Positions 11,148-22,445 are shown, counted from the first letter of the stretch. The stretch is 64,000 bases of DNA from Maniola hyperantus (GCF_902806685.2 NC_048543.1:7102106-7166105); one strand, 5' to 3'. The notes: generated from the sequence alone by a model not told the origin. Numbers and translations: made by a program.

Positions 11148-11312
11148 ATATAAACCCCTTTTCATTTTAGGGGTTGAATTAAAAAAAAAATCTTAGCGGA
11201 TGTTTATTGTTTAGGTCATAGCTATCTGCATGCCAGCTGAGCCGTCCAGTAGTTTGAGCTGTGTGTTGATAGATCAGTGAGTCAGTCAACTTTTCCTCGT
11301 GTATATTTAGAT
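11148..11312 (-). mobile_element. Helitron-like family B, 3'-truncated
   Basis: Minus-strand match to the family B body (TGACTGACTCACTGATC...CACAGCTCAAACTACTGGAC...GCATGCAGATAGCTA...GGGGTTTATATACG). The terminal CTAG is not present; a scrap reading CACTTGGCCGGTTTTT abuts it. Confidence 0.6.
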
Positions 11313-11529
11313 TTACCTGTAATTCCATACAAGTACTTTGAAATAGATTTTATTGTCGAAATACTCAATAACTTTCCATTGAGGCAAGTAGAAAAATGGT
11401 TATTACACTCAATGCAATTCCTTCTCTTGGCAAGAAAGCAGCTTAATGGCCGTAAATTCTTATTACGTTATCGACAGCTATCTGTGTGCTTAGTATGAGG
11501 TTTTACATGTTGATAGAATTCGAGATTCG

Positions 11530-11858
11530 AAACACAATCATCATCTTCATCCCGATCAACCCATCGCTTGCTCACTGCTGAACACGGGTTTCCTCTCAGA
11601 ATGAGAAGGAGTTGGCCACAGTCTACCATGCTGGCCAAGTGTGGATTGGCAGACTTCACACACCTTTGAGAACATTTACAGAACTCTCAGGCATACATTT
11701 CCTCACGATGTTTTCCTTCAACGCTAAGGCAAGTGACATATTTTAATTGCTTCAAACGCACATAACTCCGTAAAGTTAGCGGTGCGTTCCCGGGATTGAA
11801 TCCCGGATCTCTTTAACAGGAGGCCGATTTCTTAACCACTAAGCTATCACAGCAAAAC
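11530..11858 (-). mobile_element. Full-length tRNA-derived SINE
   Basis: On the minus strand the 5' head reads GCTGTGATAGCTTAGTGG (box A-like) and continues to CGGGATTCAATCCCGG (box B-like, cf. GGTTCRANYCC). The body then follows, ending in CAT-rich sequence. These internal RNA polymerase III elements identify a tRNA-derived SINE and also explain why a tRNA gene is not called here. Confidence 0.8.
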
Positions 11859-13594
11859 ACAATTACGTCATTGATGTAAAATGAACCTAAACCTGTTTAA
11901 AATGGATCTAGACTTGATTTTAAATCAAAAAATCAGTACCACCGATTTTAATTTTTCGCGTGGAGCGATAGCGGTAGATGCATAGATCATCTTGAGCTTT
12001 AAAGGCTCAAGGCATTTCAATGTTTTTTTTACATGGCTGTGACGTCCCATTTTACTTTAACTCTGAAATGTTTCAATGCTCGAAATTTACGATCGTTGGG
12101 AACGTTCTATGAACGTAAAATCTTATACTAAGGCCTCTGAAGGTGGCTGTAAGCTACAAGTGGCAGTCCGCAGTAGTTAGTTATACAGGAAATTGAAACA
12201 GGATCTCAGCTACTGTAGATTAAACCACAAATTACATTGTTGTACGTGTATACATCGTGCCATGATTTTAGGGATTATGACTTTGTAAACCTCGATGTTA
12301 CGGTGCAATTAAGCCGAAATATTGGTAAATCCGTACTAGATACCTACAATAACTACTGTTGGAAACACAACATAATATGATGATATTTATTGTCTCGTTC
12401 ATTTGGTCACTCATTCAGCTTTTATTTTGTATCTAATGAACTAATGAAGCTCTCTTATCTTCGATCTGGCACAGTATTAAGTTGCGCTATGTCACTTCCT
12501 ATAGCAAAATTATAGTTTTAATTTGTGTAAAAAAACACAAAAAAGTGTTTCTATTAAATAATTCAAGTACCCATGCCATCAGCAACCATCCCATGTACAG
12601 TCTTGTCTTGTCAAGTGAAAAACTAGCGTTGTTTTATAAAAGTAATGTTAGGTGCAATAGAAAAGAAATTTTAATGCTTCGCTGGTATCGTTCGCTTGTT
12701 TTTAATTTCCGACTTCATTCAGATAACGATTGTACTCAATACTAATGTTGGCAACATAGAAATTCCCCAGTAGATATTAGAAATTTTACAATTTTCATTA
12801 TTCCAGTACAAGTTGAAAATAATATTTTATGTATTACATTTACAGAGTCTCTTTAACTTTTTGAATTGTAAGAACTAAATATCGCGAAAGTTTCACATAT
12901 GTAAGTCAAATTAAGGATTTGCAGAGTGAAAGTAAGATTTATTGAGAACCCTTTAATCCTTGCGCTGATTTGGACGGAGTGACGGAAGGTTGTTTAATGG
13001 GTATCTTGGCGATCGATCTACACTTAATTGTTACAAAGTACATTTACCAAAGAACGATATTTGCCATTTATCCATGAAGGATGTGGGTTTTTAACAATTC
13101 CATGGAAACTCTTTGGTTTTCCAAGGTTAAAGTAACCCATAACCTATGTTATACTCTCCAGATATTTTACGCTTCCTTCGCAAAAAATCATATCTATCCA
13201 TTGCGTGGTGCGACCAACCAACAAACAAAATTATAGGATTCTACATGGACTAATAAAAACTTAATAATATCACCCCATATTTGAACTAGGTATTCGGGAA
13301 ATTTCAGTTTACTCAATTTCTCCGCGTGTTAATACTCATTCCGTGACTGCCAGTCCACCAATTAGTTTTTACTACACCCATGAGGCGGTAACTGCTCCCC
13401 AGAACTATTTATCGTGTAATATTGTACTTCAGCAAATACCAATTCCGATCTTCGCCTTCTACCTTATGTAACCCAATTTGATTCTAGCTTTTAGGTCCTA
13501 TACTTTTGAAATATCAAGATAATGATACTTACCTACTTATACTGAATACGATATTTTAACAGAATTTTTTCATTAAAATAAAAAAAGTTAACGC
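11859..13594. other. Intergenic stretch, no gene supported
   Basis: Unassigned. The short open frame at 12482-12745 has no recognisable domain or signal. A weak repeat shared with 10.2 kb lies near 12.13-12.25 kb. A phrase near 12953-12990 (CTTTAATCCTTGCGCTGATT) resembles one near 20240-20265 on the opposite strand, hinting at another old repeat. Confidence 0.35.
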
Positions 13595-13912
13595 GAAGCC
13601 GTGATAACCAAGTGGTTAAGACATTTTAATTTACTTTAATTTAATTAAGCCTCCTAATCTGGAGGTTGTAGGTTCGATCCCGAGCACGCACATCTAACTT
13701 TTCGGAGCTATGTACGTTTTAAGTAATTATTAAATATCATTTGTTTTAACAGTGAAGGAAAACATCCTGAGGAAACCTGCATATAACCAGAGAGTTCTCC
13801 ATAAGGTTCTCAAAAGTATGTGAAGTCTGTCAATCCACGTTATTAAGCGCGGCGGATATGGCCTAAACCCCTTGCCTGGACTTCTGAGAGGAGACCCATG
13901 CTCTATGGTTAC
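13595..13912 (+). mobile_element. Full-length tRNA-derived SINE
   Basis: The plus-strand head GCCGTGATAACCAAGTGG gives a box A-like element, GGTTCGATCCCG a box B, followed by the family body (ACATCCTGAGGAAACCTGC...CTTCTGAGAGGAGACCC). It is the same family as 11.5 kb but inverted, and contains a small AT insertion between boxes A and B. Confidence 0.8.
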
Positions 13913-14105
13913 CAATTTTAATTATGTACAAATCAAAAAACTTTAGCTCAAAATAAGTTTTTGTACTTTTGGAAAAAAAATTAAGAAAAACAATTGTTTG
14001 GAAATAATTAATAGTTCGATTAGAGAAAAAAATGTTTTTGAATACTTGTGAGTAGATAAGTTTAACGTTCCACATTCCAAACTCCCCGAATACTAAACGG
14101 AAAGC

Positions 14106-14796
14106 GTAAAAATTTTTACAAAAAAAATAAAAACCGACTTCGATACACAAACACTAAAAATTGAAAAATAATTTAATTTATTACCGAATATATTATGTAT
14201 ACAAGAGTTAATATAGTTCCATAATAATATTTTTAGTGCCGGTGCCAATTAGCTTTAGCTGCGCGAATCGTCTAGACTTCATATTTTTTGAGACTCCACA
14301 ATGGCACCTCATTGGCACCGACCCCAAAAATATTATTATGGAACTATATTAACTCTTGTATACATAATATATTCGGTAATAAATTAAATTATTTTTAAAT
14401 TTTTAGTGTTTGTGTATCGAAGTCGGTTTTTATTTTTTTTGTAAAAATTTTTTATTTCACAATTTTTAGTGGCCCCATGGAATTATGCTATGACTGGTTA
14501 AAAATCTACTGTTTACTAAGCTATTACACTGATCGCGACCAATTTACTCTTATCCGTTGAGGAGTTCCAGTATCTATCTTCGAAGATGTTCATCAGATCT
14601 TCACCAAATTTAAATGGGACCAACTTTGAACTATACCCTTTCAAACAAAAAAAGAATTTTCAAAATCGGTCCAGGCGTCTTTGAGTAATCGGGGAACATA
14701 CATAAAAAAAAAAAAAAAATAAAAAAAAAAAAAAAAAAAAAAAAAGATTCCGACGAATTGAGAACCTCCTCCTTTTTTTGAAGTCGGTTAAAAATA
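14106..14796 (+). mobile_element. Composite foldback element, copy 1 (about 0.69 kb)
   Basis: The left part is a long hairpin: arms about 14118-14250 and 14311-14440 are near-perfect inverted repeats containing ACCGAATATATTATGTATAC and its complement, around a ~60-bp loop. The right part reads through TGGCCCCATGGAATTATGC and GTTGAGGAGTTCCAGTATC, then an A-rich run, ending CTCCTCCTTTTTTTGAAGTC GGTT. A second copy in reverse orientation lies at 38.74-39.42 kb; short 3' fragments occur at 20.87 and 27.21 kb. Confidence 0.75.
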
Positions 14797-15151
14797 ACGG
14801 CTAATACCTTGAAACAGAGACAGAGTTTAAGCAAAGTTAGTTCGTTGCGGGTTTCAGACACGACTAGCCACTCTATCGGTGAACCGCTGTCGGCAAGTTC
14901 AACGAGAATTTCGAATCAGGTACCTACCTACATTTTGAATAGTTACTTTTAGTATTGGTTACATTTCCCACTACAATTCCGCCAGATGGCTGAGTAGGTA
15001 CTATTTTCTGTCAAATTTAACAATAATATTTCTCAGCATATCTGTTTACTGCTTTAAAACTTGTGATAAATCGTAATAAAAACAACTAATTAAGTATATT
15101 ATAATGCTGGGCCATTTTCTTATAAAAACTATAATTTTTTACGGGTCTATA

Positions 15152-15198
15152 TCTGCCCAAAGGGTAGTTACCTACTAGGTAACTACCCTTTGGGCAGA
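15152..15198. repeat. Perfect 23-bp-arm palindrome
   Basis: TCTGCCCAAAGGGTAGTTAC with its complementary arm, separated by one base at 15175. No flanking terminal motif of the known families here was found. Confidence 0.85.
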
Positions 15199-15534
15199 AA
15201 TACCTACCATTATAGGATTAATGAAAAGGGGTCACGACCCTCAGCAATGAGGAACACGACTATGAAGTACCCGAAGGGTGCCAACGGGACCCTATTCCTG
15301 AGGCCCGTACTTGACTAGCGTGATGGACTACAGCCCGAACTCTTCTCATGCTAAGAAGAAACTCATGCTCAGTATGGCGATGAGTTGAAAGTAGTGTATT
15401 TAGTAAGTTGTATAGTATTTAGATTTAAATATCTAGCTCACGTACTTGAATATACAAATAGACCTGAAGAATTACAGGCAATATATCTGTGCTGTAAGTT
15501 TCAACGAAAGTACATAACAGGTTTTATTTAATTT

Positions 15535-15725
15535 CGTCGGAAAAGGATATTCGAAGCGGCAGTAGTCGGGTTTGCGGTCTGAGGAAAATAGAACGAGCAA
15601 CAAATAACATCCCGACTGAGATAAAAAGGGTCCGTCATTTTGTTAAACGACTCCCGCGCTACAGCGGCGCGCAAGTAACCTACACCCAGACTCTGTATCA
15701 ATAGCGCTAAATAAATCTGGCTCAC
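15535..15725. repeat. Dispersed repeat, possible LINE tail
   Basis: Shares CATCCCGACTGAGATAAAAA and GTCCGTCATTTTGTTAAACG with 42000-42140, and more distantly with 37.43, 44.93 and 47.57 kb. Some frames through these copies look like decayed coding sequence, but no catalytic motif is visible. Confidence 0.4.
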
Positions 15726-15755
15726 TTTTTTTATTTTTGTTACTAATTATGTAAA

Positions 15756-15911
15756 AGTAGCTTATTCTCGCGACTTCGTCCGCGTGGACTGCACACATTT
15801 CAAACCCCTATTTTAAGCATAAGGGGTTGGATTTTCAAAAATCTATTCTTAGATAGATCAGTCAGTCAATCAGTCAGTCAGTCAGTCACCTTTTTCTTTT
15901 ATATATTAAGA
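15756..15911 (-). mobile_element. Helitron-like family B, internally deleted
   Basis: Has CTCGCGACTTCGTCCGCGTG at one end and (AGTC)n then TTTTCTTTTATATATTAAG at the other, but the middle GCATGCAGATAGC segment is missing. Confidence 0.65.
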
Positions 15912-16290
15912 GAAAGATAATTATTCTATAACTAGCTTTTTATGAAATTTTCAAGTTAGCCATTTCATTTCTATATTGAAACATTAATGTATAGGTACCT
16001 AATTACTTATTAATCACTGCTTGCACCTATAAGGACTTGTTGAAAACGAGCTTTCTTAGAAACTATTTTCTCAGTAGTTAACAAATGCCTATCCATCCTT
16101 TTGTTGTATCTCTAAACAATTTTCTTGGCGTAGTTCATTGAAGGCCCATTAGTTTTACTACTATTCCTACAGTGATCAGTCAATAGTTGAGCAAAGTATA
16201 GCTTCGCGAGGGATAATCAATTTAAACTTCAGGAATTATTAACTTCGAATAAGGAAAGAAAGGGTAATTTGTTTAACAATTTATGTATTA

Positions 16291-16498
16291 CTAGCTGATG
16301 CCCGCGACTTCGTCCACGTGGATTTACGTTTTTCAAAATCCCGCGGGAACTCTTTGATTTTCTGGGATAAAAAGAACCCTATATCACTCTCCAGGTTTTA
16401 TACTATACCCATGCAAAAAATCAGGTCAATCCGTTGCGACGTGATTGAAGAACAAACCAACAAACCAATACACCAACAAACAAACACATTTATTATAG
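16291..16498 (-). mobile_element. Helitron-like family A
   Basis: Begins (plus-strand reading) CTAGCTGATGCCCGCGACTT and continues through the TCCGTTGCGACGTGATTG variant interior to the CAAACAAACACATTTATTAT end. The CTAG terminus is preserved. Confidence 0.7.
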
Positions 16499-16790
16499 GG
16501 GTAGTGATTATTTGGACACTGGTTAGGTAAGTTGCCCAAATTCTAACCAAATAATAAAAATATGTACCAACATATTTTCTCTACCTATCATAATGCTGTC
16601 CTCTAGTGGGAATAGTGTATTATAATAACAGAAGAAACATTAATAATACGCTTCGCCACCCGACATATTGTATTTTCCAACTTAATAGTGAATGTGTCAC
16701 ATCGCATTGTGATGTTAACAATTGTCTCCCTGCTTGATCATAGGTAGTGGCAAATAATATTATGTGAATTCTATCATTTACTTAGTATTT

Positions 16791-17222
16791 TTATTCTTCT
16801 TCTTCTTCTTTGCGTGCCTCTCCAACTAGCGAAGGTTGGCAGTCAGCTTTGCGTATTCCACTCTGTTCTTCGCGAGGTGAAATATTTCTGCAGCCCTCGC
16901 GATTCCCATCCACTCCTGGATGTTGTGCATCCAGGGCTTTTTTCTGCGAAAGATGCCCCTTCTTCCGGCAACTTTTCCCATCATAATGAGTCGTAAGAGC
17001 TCGGAGTTCGTACCTCTCGCGCCTAAGCACATGCCCCAAATATGCGACTTTCCTCATCTTGATGGTTTGGGCAAAGGCATTCCGAACCAGTGGTAGATGC
17101 AACCAACTATTCGAAAGTACTTGTAAAAGTTTATTCGAATAAAAAATATTTTTATTTATTTGCATAAGTTCGCGTTTTTGATTAACGCGTCGCAGAACTT
17201 TTGCATTCGTGGCTTTCCGCAT
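16791..17222 (-). pseudogene. LINE reverse-transcriptase C-terminal relic
   Basis: Minus-strand translation contains TIKMRKVAYLGHVLRRERYE and, in a shifted frame, LLRLIMMGKVAGRRG...NIQEWMGIARAAEIFHLAKNRVEYAKL. This resembles the downstream end of RTE-like LINE polyproteins (a LGH(V/I)LR motif followed by GKxxGxRGxxRRKxxW). At least one frameshift splits it, and a ~90-bp foreign insertion (17075-17165) interrupts the N-terminal part. It is a dead fragment; endonuclease and catalytic RT motifs are not present. Confidence 0.7.
17075..17165 (-). mobile_element. Retroposon tail nested in the LINE relic
   Basis: An insert beginning near ATTCCGAACCAGTGGTAGAT and ending AATAAAAAATATTTTTATTT splits the LINE-like reading. 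The AATAAA plus T/A-rich end is like the 3' tail of a 5'-truncated retroposon. Orientation is uncertain. Confidence 0.4.
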
Positions 17223-17224
17223 TT

Positions 17225-17500
17225 TTATTCTGACACAAGTTTTCCCTTGAGTGCAATCTCACCTGCTGATAAGTGGTGATGCAGTATATGCAAAAGATGG
17301 ACGCGGACTAACCTTGAAGGGGTATGACAGTTTTATTAAACCCATGCCTCTAATCAGGTTCTACACGGCATCGCACTAGAATGCTAAATCGCCGATAGGA
17401 TGGTAACTAGTCACAGCCGAAGCCAACCAGACGAGACCAGAGATGGTTTAGAAATTTTAAATTGCTCAATTGCCCCTCCCGGGAATAGATCCTAGTGCTT
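17225..17500 (-). mobile_element. SINE (second tRNA-like family)
   Basis: Shares with 59765-59995 the phrases GCAATCTCACCTG, GGTGATGCAGT and GGGGTATG(A/G)CAGTTTT. It ends near GCCCCTCCCGGGAATAGATCC, a decayed box B-like sequence in reverse, suggesting a tRNA-derived head on the minus strand. Confidence 0.55.
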
Positions 17501-17509
17501 TTGTTAAGA

Positions 17510-17645
17510 AAAAAATCTGAAAGCTGTGAATTTATGGTTACATCACAATTTTTTTTAAAGTAGGTATTATTTCTTGTACGATGAGAATATTATTATGGAA
17601 CCCTTCGTGTGCGAGTCCGACTTGTACTAGACTAGTTTTTAATTA
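17510..17645 (+). repeat. Fragment of the 'GGTTCCGTACCTC' repeat
   Basis: Contains TGAATTTATGGTTACATCAC and TATTATGGAACCCTTCGTG then GCGAGTCCGACTTG, in the same order as the longer copies at 25.6, 46.4 and 60.3 kb. Confidence 0.5.
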
Positions 17646-17704
17646 TCTTAAGTGAGTTTGTGCACTCATCCGTGAAATCACGGATTCCGTAAAAATACGA
17701 ATTG

Positions 17705-17975
17705 AATGAGTACGTTCAAATTCAAATTCAAATTTCTTTATTGTGAATATGGGTAAATAGTGGAATATTACAAAAACAAAAAGGTACAGCCAAATTCTGC
17801 CTATTATTAGCATGCAATATGTTATGATATACCTAACAACGTGTACATAGTTTTGATAAAATTAGTCACTTTAAATACTTAGTCACAAAAAAATACACAA
17901 ATTTAAAGAATAGTATTACAAATGCCAAAAATTAAAATAAAACTAAAACTTCTCTACAAGGTAATCACGTAAGGT
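17705..17975 (-). mobile_element. LINE 3' end (minus)
   Basis: Starts with (AAATTC)n then TTTCTTTATTGTGAATATGG, that is, a simple-repeat tail and a reverse-complemented polyadenylation-like region. Confidence 0.4.
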
Positions 17976-18964
17976 AATGTACTTAATTGTATGAAGACCA
18001 CTTCGAAGAATCACGGATACGAACCGAATACGGATGAGTGCACAAACGCCCTAAGTATTTACTCAGTTTCAATTGAATTAATAATAATGATTTCATACAT
18101 TATTATTAGTATACTTCCGAGTATACAACATTTTACTCATAAATATCAAATTACTTTGTACAGAATTTCAACGTTATTGATAACATTACCTATTGGTTGA
18201 AATATGGACCTTTTGACAAAAATTTAATCCCGACGAGTGATCTGCGGCTTTGCCTCATATTTTTTATTGAAAGTCAAATGAATGCGGCTTAATTAAATTC
18301 AGCGTCAGCATTTGGTCGATGTTATGAATTTATTTATACTTAATATCTTTATATACAGTCGATCTCGAATAAGATTATTAGGGTTTCCAAAGACTATCAA
18401 AGACAGACAAGAAAGAATATCATTTTCTACAACCGGTAATAAAAAACAACTATATAGTAGAGACGACGATTTCATTGGTGCAAGAGTAGTGAGTAGTAAA
18501 TTTGCTAGGATAATTTTAATAAAATCGGTTATCATAATAAACACCATTATTGGTCAGTATTAATCTTATTATAGGAGATTTTAGCATGCTGACTGCATGC
18601 ATGATTTTCATGAACCATGGATAAATGTAACCGTAAACGGCAGAAAACTCAAAATATCTTCATAAACAATATAAAATTGCTGAAATATAAACGTTTCAAT
18701 TCAATTTTATAATACATTCAGACGGCATGAATATTGCGAGCGTTTTAAAAATAAATCCAAAGTGTTTTCCTTTTAAAAATAAATACAATGAAGATTTTTC
18801 CTTTTATGTACAAATTGAATCTTTTGCAGCTCTCGTTCGCTTATATTTTAATTTCCGACTTCGTTAAGATTATGATCGCACTCAATACCGACACTCCACA
18901 GACCACATTTAGCAATGATATTTCTTAAAAGGTAGATTGAATATCTCGTCATAGAGATAATATT
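17976..18964. other. AT-rich intergenic stretch
   Basis: No supported gene. Overlapping frames on both strands at 18305-18563 lack any recognisable domain. Confidence 0.4.
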
Positions 18965-19137
18965 ATCTAAATCAGTACTCTTATTATAAATGCGAAAATG
19001 TGTTTGTTTGTTGGTTTATTGGTTTGTCCTTCAATCACGTCGCCACGGTGCAACGGATTGACGTGATTTTTTGCATGGGTAGGTATAGATAAAGACCTGG
19101 AGAGTAACATAGGCTACTTTTTATCCCGGAAATCAAA
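18965..19137 (+). mobile_element. Helitron-like family A, 3'-truncated
   Basis: Begins TCAGTACTCTTATTATAAATGCG, runs through GTTTGTTGG repeats and ATTGACGTGATTTTTTGCAT, and stops after TTTTATCCCGGAAATC. There is no CTAG end. Confidence 0.65.
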
Positions 19138-19194
19138 AAGTAATAAAAAAAATGGAGTCAAATTGGGTATTTGACTCCAATTTTTTTATTACTT
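19138..19194. repeat. Perfect hairpin abutting the truncated Helitron-like copy
   Basis: Arms of 26 bp (AAGTAATAAAAAAAATGGAG...) with a 5-bp loop. It begins exactly where the family A copy ends. Confidence 0.75.
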
Positions 19195-19363
19195 TATTAT
19201 AAACTAGGATAAAAATAATGACGTTAACTGAAAAAATGAATTAAATTGATCAAATAACAAAAAATCTATAAGCATTTAAATATTTCTGATATTTAAATAT
19301 TGAACTCTAAAAAGGATGGGAACTACTGGTTTCTTAATAATACAGACAATTAGACACAATACA

Positions 19364-19568
19364 GACTAGATGACTTCATCCGCGTGGATTTGGTTTTTAA
19401 AAATCCCGAGGGAACTCTTTAATTTTTCGGGATCAAAAGTAGACTATATCCTTTGCCGGGATGCAAGCTATCTCTATACCAAATTTCATCAAAATCGGTT
19501 AAACGGATGGGCCGTGAAAAGCTAGCAGACAGACAGACACACTTTCGCATTTATAATATTAGTATGGA
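19364..19568 (-). mobile_element. Helitron-like family A
   Basis: Minus reading begins A|TCCATACTAATATTATAAATGC and ends near ATGAAGTCATCTAG|T. TC start, CTAG end and A/T insertion context all fit a Helitron. Confidence 0.75.
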
Positions 19569-19811
19569 TTAAAAACCTTGGTTAAAAACGAATTAATTCA
19601 CTTTAATGTGTCAATCGCGATGAATACATAGCAGCTGATGAAACCGAGCTCACAGCCTCTACCACTATTTGAATTAGGTCGCAATTACACTCTATACGGT
19701 CGGATTCGCTGATTGCTCCGCGATACATTTATGCACGTTCTCGATGCTGTTAACTGAATAGAGGTAGCGTAGAGGCAGAATAAGAGAAGCAGAGAGCTTT
19801 GTGCACAATGT

Positions 19812-19916
19812 GTATAGTCCGCGACAGGCCGAGATGGCAATTAGCGCGGGGGATGTGCGGGTGTGCGGGGCGTTACCCCCCTGATTGCCATCTCGACCTG
19901 TCGCGTAGGTACTATA
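19812..19916. mobile_element. GC-rich inverted-repeat MITE, copy 2
   Basis: Ends TATAGTCCGCGACAGGCCGA and ATCTCGACCTGTCGCG pair as inverted repeats around a GC-rich core. Flanking TATAG...CTATAG extends the symmetry. Confidence 0.7.
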
Positions 19917-20865
19917 GTTGGGATGTTTCCATTTCTCTTATACCCCGGAGAACAGTCACCGATCCCGGTTATTAATAACTAACAGACCCACCCCGACTTT
20001 ACCTGTAAGCCTGTGTTAGTAGAGGGTCCACAGTGAAGCCGGGGTGGATCAGCTAGTTAAACCTACCTAGTTACATTTGCGTTTCATACTCATGGTGATA
20101 TAAAAAATCAAATGTATTAATTATTTTTCTGTTATTTTTATTAAAAAAATCCCTTTTTTCCCCTTGGCTTACTAGTACTTCAAAAACAATTAAGTAAAGA
20201 TCGGTTCGCAAGATCTCCATTATCACTCCTTCCCACTCACCGTCCAAATCTGCGAAAGGATTAAAAGGCTTTGCTATAAATCTCTCTCCATTTGATTGCA
20301 CGGCATAATGTTACTGGGAGTGTATATAAAAGAGGAAATATGCGCCCGCTTGTGTTTTGTTTTAGCGTTTATAAAGCGGGGTGCCTTTATGGCTTATGGC
20401 TCAATAATAAAGACCATAAAGCCCCGGACCCTCGTCGGAACTTACATTTTTTTCACAATTGAGCCATTGTATTGAGGTTTTAAGAGAGCCTCTCTTAAAT
20501 TTCTTACTACTTGATGTCCTCTTGGAAAAGAAACAAGTAAACCTGAAACCAGAGTTGCCTTTGTTAAGAGGAGTTTATTCATACCGCACTCCATACAAAC
20601 GTAGTTTGGCACCTATTTGAATATTTAACCAATCAAACTCTATTAAATTTTGCAATTACATTCTAGGAACTACTATGTATCTGTGTTTGTGGTTGGCCAG
20701 ATTTTCGATATAAAATCCATTTTAAAATTTAAATGGACTAAAGTATCTACCTACTTACTTACATACAAATCTTTGAACCCGTGTAATTTTAAAACTAGAT
20801 TTTCCTTTGGCTAATGTCTTTAGCTGTCATGTTTATTTACTTGAAAAACACTAGACTCATATTAT
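19917..20865. other. Unassigned stretch with a GC stem
   Basis: ACCCCGACTTTACC near 19990 faces GAAGCCGGGGTGG near 20035 as an imperfect stem. The region 20380-20480 (CCTTTATGGC...CCCCGGACCCTCG...CAATTGAGCC) loosely matches 25285-25390, suggesting an unnamed repeat. The minus open frame at 20071-20301 has no recognisable domain. Confidence 0.35.
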
Positions 20866-20926
20866 AAAAAAAAGATTCCGACGAATTGAGAACCTCCTCC
20901 TTTTTTTGAAGTCGGTTAAAAATATG
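20866..20926 (+). repeat. Fragment of the composite foldback element
   Basis: Carries only the end reading GATTCCGACGAATTGAGAAC...GAAGTCGGTTAAAAA. Confidence 0.65.
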
Positions 20927-21260
20927 TTGAATTTGTGAAAAATAAAACATAAGTACAATGTATTTTTATAAAACAAAATTCTAAATTGGTGATGAGGGTA
21001 AATTAAGCGAAATAAAAGGATCGCTTAAAATAGGTTCGATTGTCCTAAAACTTTTGGGTCGTATTGACAAGCCGTTCAGATTAAATTTTGATGTATTCTA
21101 ATGACCTCATTTGAAGAAGCCTTAGATATATCTGAAATTGCCTTGGAGATAATTTAGATATGCTTGAAATAAAAACTGTTAAAAATAAAATCATGAGTGC
21201 ATTGTCAACCAAATTAACTTAGTTATCTTTAAGTTGATTAGTTTTCAAGTAGGTATATAA
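20927..21260. other. Nothing recognised
   Basis: AT-rich DNA without a supported feature. Confidence 0.4.
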
Positions 21261-21261
21261 C

Positions 21262-21425
21262 TATTTTCTATAAGAGTTCTCCACAATGTTCTCGAAGGTG
21301 TGTGAAATCTACCAATGTGAAATACATGGCCAGCGTGGTAGACAATGGCCAAAATTCTTCTCACTCTGAAAGGAGACTCCGGCTCTGTAGTCAGCGGGCG
21401 ATAGGTTGATCATGATGATGATGAC
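21262..21425 (+). mobile_element. SINE body fragment
   Basis: Matches the SINE body from GAGTTCTCCACAATGTTCTC to GCGGGCGATAGGTTGATCATGATGATG; the head is missing. Confidence 0.6.
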
Positions 21426-21429
21426 TTAA

Positions 21430-22330
21430 CACTATTTTTTTAAAATAAATGTTGATGTGTTATTTCATTTATTTATGTAAAAAAGGAGAAACCTACTGAC
21501 TGGCATTTCAACTTACAACTCTGATGAGATATTGGATATTGCTCGTTGGTTCTTTCAACGTAAGTAGACCTCACTAAGAAAGGATTTTAAGTAATTCCAA
21601 CGGGATCTTCCAAAACCTAAAACCGCACGAGCAAAGTTGCGCAAAATAAGGCAGTCTCAAGTAAAAGTATGTAAAATGTGTAATGAGGTTAAGATTTTCT
21701 GTATCTCCCCCGAGCGTGTAGCATTTTAGATAAGAGGGATATGGAACGATTCGGTTTTGCAAGTGCCGCTAGAGGTTAAGGAGCTTCTACGGGATTAGAT
21801 TTTCTTTATCTTTCGATTAGAATTGTTGAAGGGAAAGTTTCTATCTGAAACAAACAACGATGAGCAAACACACAAGGGTTTTACTCCGAAAATAAAATAA
21901 ACGCGCATAGTGGAAATCTTAATTTACAGTAAGACGTTTCGTTGAGGTTTAAATAGGTAGCATTTATTGTTTCGCTTCTATTCTATATAACAAAACAATA
22001 TTAAATCTCTTCTGCACTATGAGATGTTATATTTAAGTAGGTATTTAGACCTACTAAAACAAATAATGGTGAGCAAAAATATGAAAGGGTTTTACTATTA
22101 ATTAAATTAAATAAACGCGCATAGTGTGGAAATTTAAATTTACAGACTATATGCATCAACACAACGGTTCCCAGGAGAGACTGTTGGTTAACATTGTGCT
22201 TTACTTCCATTAATACGTCATTAATATCCTGTATACTAGCACTTAGTAGAGCCGTTCAGCTGTATCGTGTTAATATTTAAATAGTATAAAACAAAGACTG
22301 AAGTCAAGGCTGTCTTTGTTTATAATGAGT
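21430..22330. other. AT-rich stretch with an internal near-duplicate
   Basis: Phrases such as GAGCAAA...AGGGTTTTACT...AAATAAACGCGCATAGTG occur at about 21863-21912 and again at 22071-22128, suggesting a ~210-bp-spaced direct repeat. No gene is supported. Confidence 0.4.
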
Positions 22331-22336
22331 TATCTT

Positions 22337-22445
22337 ATGAGTTACTTGCTTATGCCCGTGACATTGTCCGTTGGAATTTTCAAACGTCTACGTTATAATA
22401 GCTTGTCAGTCACCTTTTCCGGATGACTGACTGACATATCAACGT
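22337..22445 (-). mobile_element. Helitron-like family B, decayed
   Basis: Resembles the ends of family B (GCTTATGCCCGTGAC...GTCAGTCACCTTTTCC); the middle is lost. Confidence 0.4.

Noticed and set aside
11277..11498. Short open frame starting in (AGTC)n repeat sequence
   Set aside because: It begins within a Helitron-like element and runs into unassigned DNA; no coding evidence.
11800..11858. tRNA gene candidate
   Set aside because: Boxes A and B are present, but spacing and continuation into the shared repeat body show it is a SINE head.
13598..13690. tRNA gene candidate
   Set aside because: Same SINE family; box A to B distance is enlarged by AT-rich sequence and no cloverleaf forms.
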